A program made the position numbers and the translations under genes. A stretch of DNA of 64,000 nt from Druceiella hillmani (taxonomy: Eukaryota > Arthropoda > Insecta > Lepidoptera > Hepialidae), in contig JAYKKI010000091.1 of NCBI GenBank assembly GCA_039881145.1, forward strand, positions 558,001 to 622,000, in the 5' to 3' direction. Below, in pieces: positions 28,657-39,620 of the stretch; positions within the stretch are counted from its first letter, which is position 1; every line of letters starts with the position of its first letter. The notes below the pieces were generated by a model. It saw nothing but the letters and a program-made list of their open reading frames with translations. It did not search any database and had not been told where the DNA came from.

Positions 28657-28793
28657 AGGAATGTTTGGTATTTGAGTCATTGGTTCTTCATTAAAAGCAC
28701 CTGTTTGCCGGTTTTCTATTTTATCGACAGGCTTTCTCTTCTTTTCTCACGTTCAAAAATTGTTTCACTCTTAAAATAAAGTATTTTAATGTT
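28657..28793 (-). repeat. Dispersed repeat, copy 1 (coding-like relic)
   Basis: On minus, a frame reads RQTGAFNEEPMTQIPNIP followed by KR and a stop, preceded by a basic run EKKRKPVDK. The DNA aligns with plus-strand 48607-48789: both share 'cgataaaat.gaaaaccggc', 'acaggtgct' and 'caatg.ctcaaata', plus an upstream AT-rich part. Two copies 20 kb apart, in opposite orientation, identify a dispersed repeat. The cleaner frame here suggests it derives from the end of an element-encoded protein, which I do not recognise. Confidence 0.6.
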
Positions 28794-31700
28794 CTTTTTC
28801 ATGGTGTTTCAATTTCGACTAAAAATTCTTTGCAATCGTAGGACAACCACTTTGAATTCTGAAATTGTAATAAAAAAATTACAAACAACTAATCACTAAA
28901 ATTTGCCGCCATTTTTAATAATTGTTGTTAAATTCTCTTGTCATACTTAGCATGTAAGCATATCAAAATTTCAAACCGGTTGGAGGAAAGGTATGAAAAA
29001 TAGATTATGAAACGTACATCCGAATATAGCAAAAGCAGGTGAAGCATGAAACACAAGCGTAGTGAAAAAATAATCTCTCTAGCTGAAATAGAAAACAAAT
29101 GTTCAATTGGAGCAAGAAATAATTAATTAATAATTAATCAACACACTATGTAAACTATAGGGAAATCGCTACCGGTCTTGCATCCTAATATAAAATCCCT
29201 CGAAATTAAATCTTCAGAGTGATGGTTTAAATCCATTTTATGAAAGTAAAAAAGTCTGTATTATATTGGTTTGCTTATTTCATATTATTACAAAAATATT
29301 AATATGCGTAAAGTAAATATTAATATGCGTAAGTAAATTTTAAGTAACTGAAATTTGGACTTACATTTAATAACTTCTCTACAATGGCTGTCATTTGGGT
29401 TGATACCACTGGTGGATGAGTAAATCCAAGTAAATTATGGACACTTCTAATTGAATGTTAAAATGTAATTGAAATCGCCAAATTAAAAAGCAAAATTCAG
29501 GATAGAATTTTCATTGCTGATATTCTAAATAAGAAATAAAACCGTAACATTGTACTCAACTGCAAGGAATCATAAAAAAGATAATTGCGTTAATTTAGAA
29601 TACCGAACAAAACCACGGACAAAAGTTAATTAATAAGTACACAAATATAATCAACAATTGCAGAATATATTAATGGCTAGCGGTAAAATGATAAACAAAA
29701 AATTTTTAAGTAGACACAAGTGCATTCTAAGAGCATCCGGAACCAACATTGCCGAAATAAGTGTTTTTTTTATCAGATGGCATTATACAAGTTATCATAT
29801 ATTTAAAAAAATTGTCTTGTCATGGGGTTACAAAAAATCTGCGCATAAAGTTCCATTTTCTATTTTTCAACATCTTAAAACTTTCATTGTAAGCATATTT
29901 CTGTAACCGTCTAGAAAATAAAGCTCTAAAACATATGAAAGGATTGCATACCGCCTAACAAGGCAAAGTTTAAAAAGATTCGTATATATAAAAACCTAAA
30001 AGTATCCTTAAATATTCGATAATATTTAATAATAGGTTGTTTGAAAATATTAAATAGATGACAGTATTTAATATATAGATGACAGTATTTAATAGTAGTT
30101 ATGATATAGAGGAGAGGAGGAGGATTTATCCTCTTATATTCTATAAGAGAGGGAAATATTTGAAAGGCTTTTGGAAACAAATTGAAACTGCTGAATAGTT
30201 AGGAAACTTATTGAACATTTTAAATGACACTTTGTTCTATTTTCACTATTACAGAGAAAGTATAAAAAGCGAAAACTAACATCAAATTGTACTCAAAATA
30301 AAATAAAACTACGCCTACCGAAGACGATCAACTTATTTTATTGTGTTTTGAACAACAAGGAATCTTTATTTCATGTGACGTTACTTTAAACCATAAAAAC
30401 TTATTTACATAGATATTGATATATACATAAATTATTTACTGACTTAATAAGTTAAAATAATTCCCGTTTGTTTTATAAGCCAAGGTTTTAAGCATTATTG
30501 ATAAATAAATTTGTTTAGTGGAACGAGCACCACGATGGTTCCACACCAAGATCATCTCTTAGTAAACGAATCATAAAATATATAAGAATAAACAAATACC
30601 AACCTAAAGAACAACGCGACATAACAATCTACAGAAAGCTGCGTAGTAAAAAGATAAAGCTAATATTACATACAAAATTCTCCAGGCATGACGGCTCTGC
30701 GTCATATCGGGAGAATAAACAAAGCAAAAAATCATCTGTCCGTAAAATTATTAATTCAGGTCCATTTTCATTAGCTTTGCTCTATTTCGAGAGCAAACAT
30801 TGTGAACTGTTAATAGGTATTCGTTTGCCAAACAGTCATACAATTCTGATAGATATATTTTAGTTTTATTAACGTCATACAGGTCTGCGCATTCAAAATT
30901 CTAGACTTTATTGAATTCTTATATTTAAGATATATATTATATTGTCCCTAGACCAACAAAGGATATTTTCATTACTATTTGTTTAAAAACATGTCTCCTT
31001 TGACTTTATAAATGCTTATATATGACTCTTCGTAACCTCTTGTATTCTTTCACGGTTCTTAGTGACACATAAAATTTTCCACACAATTTTAGAAATGTTT
31101 GCACCCAGGCAAAAAAGAAACAAAACATTATTTCCTTCTCTTTTCCATTTTTAGTACAACGTGAAAAGAACATTATTACTTCTGTCAATAGTCGACTACT
31201 GAGAATGAAAAATCAATCAGTTATTTAGAAGCAAACATATCCCCAATTTCGCAAAATCTGATATGAGATTTTTATTCAAAAATTTGTTTCTAATTAGATG
31301 ATGCTATTTAGATCACTCTGGGGCTGGAAATTTCGGAGAATTTTGCAATATCTCCACTGATCATGCATACCAGAACTCAAAATGTTATATATGTCTTACC
31401 ATAATCTTCTTATTAACAGATATTTCATAATTTTGTATACAGGTAACTTCAGACTAAAAATTGCAAAGTAATAAATACTATATTACGCATAGACAAACTG
31501 ACAAAATATGTTTCCTGAGATAATGTTATAGAAAAACATTATTCCTATAGAAGAATGTTGGATATTAAGATAAAATATAATCTCGATATTTTACATTATT
31601 TTCGATAAATTTTACAAAGAAGAGCAGTTCTTTATTTCAACCACATCAATCTTATTATATATTTTTCTCGCTCTACATCCATTGATAATTGTCATAAAGT

Positions 31701-32286
31701 TCTTGGATTCTACAAGATACGGCATAACAAAAAGCTGCTCTCGTTTTATAAAGTAATCGTTACTGTTTTTATAAGAGTGCTATTAATAGTATCATCCACA
31801 TACCGTTTATTACTTATAATTTCACGTCATCATGTTACCTGTCATTGCTAAACAATTCACATTCAGTATTTTCATCTATACTCTATAACAATTCATGCAA
31901 CTCACACTATTTGTTTCTATCACACTATTTGTTTCGAACAATTAATAACAATATTGTGTGAAAATAAATATTGTGAGAGTTGTATAAAGTGAGAAAAAAA
32001 ATTGAATTGAATAAAACGATACTCCTGTGTTTGCAAAATTTTGAAAGAGAACAGCACCAGAGCATCTCCAACCGGACGGTTAAAAAACGAATAACGATCT
32101 ACCATCTAAAAACATAAGCAGTTGAATCCAGCGAAATACCTACAAATGTAATTAAAGCAAAGGGAGAAATTGGAGACTACACAATTTGTCGGTGTACATA
32201 TGAAACAATGGTCTAGTAATTGATCACACTCCCTCCTTATACTTTTCCATAAATAGGTATCAATAAACAAGTGTAATAATTACAGA
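28794..32286. other. AT-rich intergenic DNA with microduplications
   Basis: Small direct repeats: 'taatatgcgtaa' near 29310-29335, 'atagatgacagtatttaat' near 30055-30095, and 'cacactatttgtttc' near 31905-31935. Open frames at 29658-29906 (plus) and 29926-30180 (minus) carry no recognisable motif. Confidence 0.45.
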
Positions 32287-32604
32287 ATGAGCTCACCCAC
32301 CTCAAAGGCAAGTAAGGGGGGGGAGGGTATTAAAATGGTAAGTCCATTAGCAAAAATTGAAGGAGCACTTCAAATTCATATTTCTCGCAAGATGAGTTCA
32401 AATTTGTCGATGGTGTTTTTAATAAAAGGACAGCTCGACAATAACGTGCCGCTCTACAATAAATTACATTGCCGTTATAGCGACCTCATTTTACTGCAAC
32501 GCTTTGTAAATAATAACTATCGAAATAACAAGTTTAAACTAGATATTGAGGACGATTTTTATTTCAGTCATAAAACTTCATTTTCAAAAAAGATCTGTAC
32601 TTAG
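32287..32604 (+). CDS. Unrecognised 105-codon open frame
   Basis: It begins MSSPTSKASKGGEG and continues with a hydrophilic, reasonably balanced composition (for example FKLDIEDDFYF near the end), less AT-biased at its start than most open frames here. It spans an eight-G run early on and contains a donor-like 'atggtaagtcc'. No family, signal peptide or membrane segment is recognised, and no second copy exists in the window. It may be chance or an exon fragment. Confidence 0.15.
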   Translation: MSSPTSKASKGGEGIKMVSPLAKIEGALQIHISRKMSSNLSMVFLIKGQLDNNVPLYNKLHCRYSDLILLQRFVNNNYRNNKFKLDIEDDFYFSHKTSFSKKICT

Positions 32605-33819
32605 TATTTAATTAATTTATTTTTATTGTTCAAACTGAAATTAATTATCAAGTGGTATTTACAAAAAAATTATCGTAAATATTAAGTAACAAAAATTATT
32701 TTAATTTATAATGTGACATTCTGAGAGTACTGTCCAATCAAATTAAAGACATGAATGCACAAACAATAATCACAGTCTAATTTAAGCGCATATAAAAACA
32801 CTATGGTGAAGACAAACTTAAAATAAAATAGCAGAGTCTAAGTATGTTGTAATTAAAAGTGTCTCTATAGTAAAATTTAGTCTTAAATGCAAATAAATAT
32901 TTTACAGACACTATAAGAAATATAATATTTCATAAACCCTGTTACCAAAAATCTGTCAAGCAATCTCACTCTTAGGAAGTAATACTTGCGCTACGAGCTT
33001 TCCGTACATATTTAGATACTTATAAATATTTAAGGGTACATAGTATTTCCAATTAAACTGTTTCCAAACATCAATATTCACAGTTTAAAAATGTTGTCTA
33101 CTACATCTTTCCCAGGCGAAAAAACAAACTAATTATAACAATTTACAATTCAACATAGAAATAGAAATCATTGATTTTTGGATTTTTTCTTACTTGTGCT
33201 ATGAAACCTCACATTTTATCAGCTTTTAACATGGCGGGATAAACGGACGAATAGCCAGGCGATCGCAAAAAGTATCGTTTTATTTATTTTGAGGGACAGA
33301 ATCCCAAAAAAATACCCTTATTTGATATCTATCGTCAAAAATACTCAAGTATATGTGATCATTCCTTATGTTGTCTCAAAATTAATATAATCGAAACAAA
33401 CATAACAAACAACATAAAAGAAATTTTGAAACATGTATAAAACCTAACCTATTTGTGATTCCGAATGGCGTTTTAATTTTACAATTTTCATTTTAATGTG
33501 AAGAAAGTGAGTAAGATCAATAAAATGTAAAATCAGCTAAATTTAACTGTGTACATAGATTCACGCCTATTTACATAGATAAGTCAAAATTATATCGAGC
33601 AACATCATCTTAAAACAAGTTTGTAACATCAGTACATAAGCAAATCAAACTTATGTACGTAACGTTGCTTGAAAACAAATACGTATAATGTTACTTGTTT
33701 ATATTTATTTATATTACCGTCCAGTCTCTTCGAAAGCGAAATAATCATTTTTTGAAGTAAAAATCATGTTTCAAGACAAAAAAATGATGGCAGGTTTTAT
33801 TATCATCCAATATTTATAC

Positions 33820-34171
33820 CTTAATTAATAATATTAAAATTCATACAAACAGGCTTTGATGCTTGCATACGTATTATATTCCATTTTAATTGTTCTTGAT
33901 ATCCGATGTAACATACAGCTCTACTTCCCATAATTATATTTGGCATCACCTCACCAAGTCCCAAAACAATAAAAGTTAGAACTTCGCGAGGAATCACCGA
34001 GAGATTTACACATCTATTTACCAGAGCACTCTCATTACCCGTCTTCGACGGTAAGTGAATTTCTTGTAATAAAATTACTAACTTCGACAAAGTTATAAGA
34101 TTCTGAAAAGTGATTTCAAGTTCGGTAATCCTCCGCTTTGTGGTTAGTAATTTGCTGAGATATTAGTTCTG
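33820..34171 (-). pseudogene. Coding-like relic in copy A, shared with copy B
   Basis: On minus, an open frame runs from about 34171 (after a stop) to 33821 with no internal stop. It starts YLSKLLTTKRRITELEITF, continues LSKLV.LLQE and KTGNESALVNRCVNLS, and ends near GYQEQLKWNI. The first part looks helical or coiled-coil. Copy B preserves the middle (LSKLVTSLQENHLPPKTG then IESALVNRCVKLSEW) before breaking. Preservation of the same frame in both diverged copies argues for former coding function. The family is unknown to me. The first methionine in frame is at 34090. Confidence 0.4.
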
Positions 34172-36199
34172 TAGTATTGAATAACTGTAGTTATAAGGCA
34201 ACATATACATTTTGGATACTGCTTTATTCTCACATTGTTGCGTATTCGACTTACCACTAGTCGTCCATTAACTGTACCGTTCAGTGGTATAGGAATACTT
34301 GTGACGGTTCGAAATATAATTTAATTTGTCTTGTTAATAAATATTGTTAAATCACTTATGATACAAAGGAAAAAAACATGTAACAAAGGTATGGATGATT
34401 AATATCTTGATGCATTTATTGATTCTTTTTTAAAATTAGTGGCATGCAAGATTAATAAATGTTCATTCATTCTCTTTACTCACTTCTCGCCCTTTGTAGA
34501 AACCTATTCTTGTAAATCTATTTCTAAACATATTTATCTGTACATATGAAGAGGTGCTAACTTGCGGAGAAAGTTATTTTCGGGAGTTTGAAAATTATTT
34601 TACTTATAAATGATAGGTGCCACATGGAATATCTATGTATATATTAAGTATCTAAGAGAGCATAAGGAATTATTCCACATGGACCCTTGTTCACTAATAT
34701 GTATTGAATGCCGCTCATAATATCAAATTAATAAAATAATTTCTTTTACTCGTCTTAAATATTAAAGGGTGCTACGAATGTATCTTTGGAAACTTGACTA
34801 CTTTCTTAAGGAGAAATTTAATTAATGAGGGTTTACTGGAATAAACAAATGAAACCGGGAAACAATATCCACCCAGTATCTTCACCTGATTCATTACATA
34901 TTAATATCTACTGACACCAATATTCGGAGCTGCTACGTACAAATTAAGTTTAACAATAAGCAAAGTATTTAACTAGCACTAGTTTACTTCAATATAGGCA
35001 CTGATTTGCATCATAGGGTAGGGTAAGTAGACCCTACTTATAAAATTTATGACGTAAAATTAGTGAAATTAAGGTACTCTCTTAAAACGAGATACCTGAT
35101 TACAAGGCGTTCTAAATTAGAATACATGTTTATATAAAGTAACATAAAGTACGATATTGGGAATGATATTTTAAAAAAGTTCGTTGGAATTGAAAAAAAT
35201 CTAGTCAGAAAATATATACGTAAAAGTATGTTATTTGTGTATGAGGAGTAATCAAAGAATTTCAAATAAAAGTTTACTCGCACTTATCTTTTATCATAGG
35301 TATGAAATATTTCTTACGATTTTTAGAACAAATTCTAATAAAAAATACTTTTCAAATGGAATACTTATTATTTCGTACGTACGTATTATTTCTATGATAT
35401 CTTATAAACTAAAAAAAACATATGGATATTTGCCAATCAATCTAAAAAATTTCCTTGGGAACCTTTATTATTTTATTGTGTTGAATACAGTCAACAGGAA
35501 TAATATTATAAACTTTAAATTTCTTTATTTTGCAATTATTTTACAGCGACTAACATACTTTTTTTTTTAATTACTTATTTTTATTGGGGCAAGAAAAATC
35601 GAAGAGGAATTGGGAAAAAGAACAACCTTTCCATTTTGTTTAAATCATTGATAAACACTGTCCGCGGTTATGCAAAAAACGATGTTAGCCATATAAAAAC
35701 ACAAATCTCATCCATGATGTTATTACGTAGTTTTGAGTTCACTAATATATACAATATAATATATACACCTAAATATATATATACACCTAAAAATTACGGG
35801 TTTCATGAATTAAGCGAGAGGTATCTTCGTATAGGAGCAATATATCATAAAGCGTACATTTATATTGAGTACCCAATGACTGGTAACTATGTCAACAGAA
35901 ATTTATATTTTATTTGATCTACCATACATTCCTTTCAATTCGACATACTATTCTGAAATCAAGTTTTGAAACTGATTTTCGTACTGTAAATATTATGTAC
36001 TTTGAAGAATCCACAGTAAAAAGACTCAAGTACGAAAGATAAGTTACGATGCATGCGGGTATTCGCCCACCTTCTTTTACATCTTCTTGTTTTGCCATTC
36101 TTATTTACAAAATGCTTAAAACAAATAACAAAAACGATGCTGATCCAATTCAAGATTGTCAAAATTCTATGGCGACTTGAACTATATCAGTGGCCTCTG

Positions 36200-36700
36200 C
36201 TAAAAACGATTGTGATGTCACAAACAAGAAAAATTGAAGGAAACATTATTTCACGGATCTCAAAGACTCGGCGATGTTCACACATCTTCGCTTAATATGG
36301 CAATCACGGAAATCAATACGGGAAATGAAGTTAAAATATTCCAGTTCAATGCCATGAGCGTCTTGCAAGATAAATTTGGCTGACACGTAACGAAAGAATT
36401 CAGTCGACGATTACAAGTTACCTACATCGACAAGTGTGCGACGAAGATTTATTAAAACGATGCAAAGGAGTTTTGTTTGAATACGAATCAAACGCTGCAA
36501 ATGAAACTGGATAAACCACACTCTTCGAAGTACCTGTAAAAAAAGCATGACTTTTAGAAGCAGATTGGCGGCAAACTATCTTCATGAAACTTGGACTGAA
36601 GCGAAACACGATGTTCGGAAACGATCAGCATTGCAAAGCTACGTGGACGTCATTTATTTCTTCAAAAAGGCAAGTGATCTCAACAAGGAAATATAGTTTA
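36200..36700 (+). pseudogene. Coding-like relics in copy A, central block
   Basis: Plus-strand stretches with protein-like composition: ETLFHGSQRLGDVHTSS, then MAITEINTGNEVKIFQFNAM and SVLQDKF before a TGA, then further on RSRLAANYLHETWTEAKHD followed by QSYVDVIYFFKKASDLNKEI and a stop. Copy B (58985-59345) keeps related words (GNFHTSS, VTEIDTGNGVKIF, RSAANYL, W.RAKHD) but with different stops and shifts. This looks like exons of a decayed gene. Exon limits and family are unknown. Confidence 0.38.
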
Positions 36701-37303
36701 GTGAGTAGCAAAATTTTCATTCTTTATTACATTTCATATTGGAGAATAAATATTCTAAAAATTTTTTTTGCAAATGGGGATATATTTAAACATCAGAATC
36801 AAACTTCCTTACTCATTGTCAATCCTCTGAAACCCAGAGGCACGCGTCTGCATTACAATATTGAAAACTAAAACAAATTAAGACTCTCTGTAATACAGCT
36901 ACTAACACAGGATTCTAAATCAGTTTACAGCTCAGTAAAAACTAAAACGTAATATGTTTGACGTATCATTTGATTTTTAGTTTAGTTTATTTTTTTCTTC
37001 GCATTTTTCTTATTTTATGTAAGTGTCTTTGTGTTGTTTAAATTTTATTCTTCTATATTATATTATGGCCCTAAAATTGTTCATAAAATTGGAAATAAAG
37101 CAAAGCCCATCAGTAATCACCTCTTGTAAAAAAAGAGAATAAGTGTAGCCGATTCATTGAACAATACATACGACGTATTACCCGTTTCCAAACAATTCAT
37201 GGACTATATTTTTTCATTGTTAAAATAGATAATATCAACAACGTGGTAGTTTATAAATGAATCAATAGAAACTTACCTAAAAACGAAACAATTTTCTGAA
37301 CAG

Positions 37304-37557
37304 ACTTGAACTTTCACTCGTTAATGAAAATGAGAGTACATCGCTTCTTTTATCAAACAAAACTACGGATGAATTAGAAAGTATACCACCTCCTAAAATT
37401 TCCAACAAGCATACAAGATAAAGAAATAGAAAAGATGCTTTTCTCACATTTTTGAAAAGAAGCACAAGACTGTTACATCTATATAGAATTACATCTAAGC
37501 AATGTGTGCAAAACTTTTTGCCTCGAACACTCAAATGTTGTATGCACAGAATATCCT
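37304..37557 (+). pseudogene. Exon-like relic in copy A with conserved acceptor
   Basis: Follows an acceptor-like 'caattttctgaacag' (ending 37303). The frame reads LELSLVNENESTSLLLSN and onward to HTR, a TAA, then KDAFLTFLKRSTRLLHLYR and ITSKQCVQNFLPRTLK before the final stop. Copy B (60311-60560) has LSLFDENENEPLHSF and KRSERLLPLYRITSK in matching places. In the 28 codons 37452-37535 versus 60450-60533 I count 19 base differences, 11 of them at third positions, which points to past selection on the protein. An open frame also exists on the opposite strand (37277-37534), but that reading is not supported by this pattern. No family recognised. Confidence 0.45.
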
Positions 37558-39288
37558 AACTTTAGAAGCAATAAAAATTTCAAAAACAATCAAACTGATT
37601 TAAGTAAAGTTAAGAATTAAAATTCCTTTGGTATGTTTTCACTTTAATTGATACATCATTAAAATTGACTTATCCAAAAATGCAACGAGGTTAGAAAATT
37701 CGAGATGGTTTTTAAAAAAGAAATTACGAAACTTGTTTTATGAAACTGAAATGGTAAGCGATGATATTGTATTACACAGGTCAAATGTCTTCAAAATTCT
37801 GTTTTTAGCACTCTTACCTCAGAAGTGACCTCGTATCACGAAAATCAAGGAAATTTAGAAAAAATAAACCATCAATTCGTTTCGTCATTTTTCTAATAGA
37901 ATAAGTGTTTTTCTTTGAAACCGTTTGAGTGAGGAGTTTGATATTTAACATAGTAATGGAAATTATTGATCCGCATATTTTGCAATGGCAACAAATAAAA
38001 AAAGTGCTACGAATCTAAAAAAAATTTCGTCCCTCAAAAACTGTGAGCAGACTTCTATTAAACTGTAAACTTTAAGTTATAAAATTCGAGGAACTGGGAA
38101 GAGGAGGAAGGAGAGAAAAAAATTCTTATTATTATTTACATTAAGAAGGTATATTTACGGCGAATAGTGTACCATCAATTGTACAATCGCGATTTACCAC
38201 TACTTGAATGGGAGACAGCGCGAAAGTAAAGCTAAACGCGTAGAAAAAAATAGACAAGGTTAAATGTATTGAATGTGTGATAACAACAGACTTTAAGCCA
38301 AAACTGGATACATTACCACTCAAAAATAAGGCATATTGTATGCAGACAAGGCACGCATACTGTTATTTCATATTTTATTTAATGAAATAATCTTGTTTTA
38401 CTTCATTTACCGCCATTTTCATCGGCCCGTAGGTATTTCAGCATGGGTTGGCTGCAGGAAAAATTTGCGCTCAAACAAATGGCGTACAATTTCGCTTAAT
38501 GGTACCTAATTACATAACGTTGTTAACAGCAGAAATGCAGACTTTTTTATTTTTCTTTTGAAAATGTTAAATATTTAAATCACGAGCCCTAAATTGCAAA
38601 AAATAAATTGTATACAAATTTCAACAACATTTTTCCGAACATTGAATAGATGATTAAGTGCTATTCAATATAAGATTTGATTTAGAACACCTACGTTTGA
38701 TAGTGATTAATATCACTTACATTTATAGATTTACCAATAGCTCCGATCGTTTCTGGTCAAAATGTTTGAATCAGTTTCAAAAATATTACCAAAGAATGGA
38801 ATGTTTAACACATACTCAAAAACTACGGGTATATTAGTAACTGTAGTAGTACATATACAAATATTTTTAGGCGCTCCATGTTAGAAGTATTATAGTATGG
38901 TGTGCCTGATTTCATTTTGAACAGCTTTCCAAATAGTTTTAATCATTATTTGGACTACGGCAGCTTTTAGTTAGTTCCATGAATTCATTTTAATTTTAAA
39001 AATAAGATTTGCATAATCCTTAATTTTACAAATGGATACAATCGTAAAATTACATAATTTGTTCTAAACTTACATTTTATTTTGAAACGATATTATGTCC
39101 ATGGGGAGGGGGTATCAACCCCATGACACCTGGGTTCGTAGTTTTGTGTGGCGAATATTCCCGTAGGCCGCTGGTTAGTTTTGTGCCTAGCGCCGTCCTA
39201 TCAATGACCTTGTTGCAAATTGACCTTTGTACGATGAGTACAATGTTTGACATAATTTAGGTGTCAAAACACAGTAAGAAACATTTTG

Positions 39289-39289
<1 letters not shown>

Positions 39290-39331
<42 letters not shown>

Positions 39332-39356
39332 TATATTTATATATATATATATACAT
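39290..39356. repeat. (TA)n microsatellite in copy A
   Basis: About 66 bp of TA dinucleotides with C and T interruptions. It corresponds loosely in position to the (TA)n at 61835-61958 in copy B, about 160 bp offset after the shared 'gtgtcaaaaca.a.taagaaa'. Confidence 0.95.
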
Positions 39357-39620
39357 AGTACAATGAATAAGAATATTCTTAACAAATAAGTGTTTATTCG
39401 AATTCAGCTTTAAAGGACGGCTGATCAGAAATCCTATAAATACACATGTTACACTAATTCTAAAAATACTAATAAAATAACTTTAAAAACGTTTTACTTA
39501 GTTACAATTAAGATCAAAATATTCGTAATCAACACAAATATTTAGAAAGTTGAAATGACTTGTAGGAACGGTGATCATAATAAATCAGGTCGGTCATTAA
39601 ATATACATTTTTACTAGTAA

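Larger units (their letters stand above)
33000..39620 (+). repeat. Old segmental duplication, copy A
   Basis: Aligns in the same orientation and order with 55040-62225. Anchors (A then B): 'ttttgagggacagaat' 33289/55304; 'ctatttacca.agcactctca' 34013/55785; 'gttcagtggtatagg' 34281/56051; 'agagcataaggaattat' 34657/56301; 'aacttccttactc.ttgtc' 36803/59431; 'cattagtaatcacc'-like 37109/60114; 'aataaatca.gtcggtcatt' 39581/62191. Identity looks roughly 70-80%, with many indels. Copy A holds about 480 bp (33310-33785) lacking in B. Confidence 0.88.

Noticed and set aside
37277..37534. Minus-strand open frame of 85 codons
   Set aside because: The plus frame of the same region shows the codon-position bias between copies A and B, so the minus frame is its shadow.
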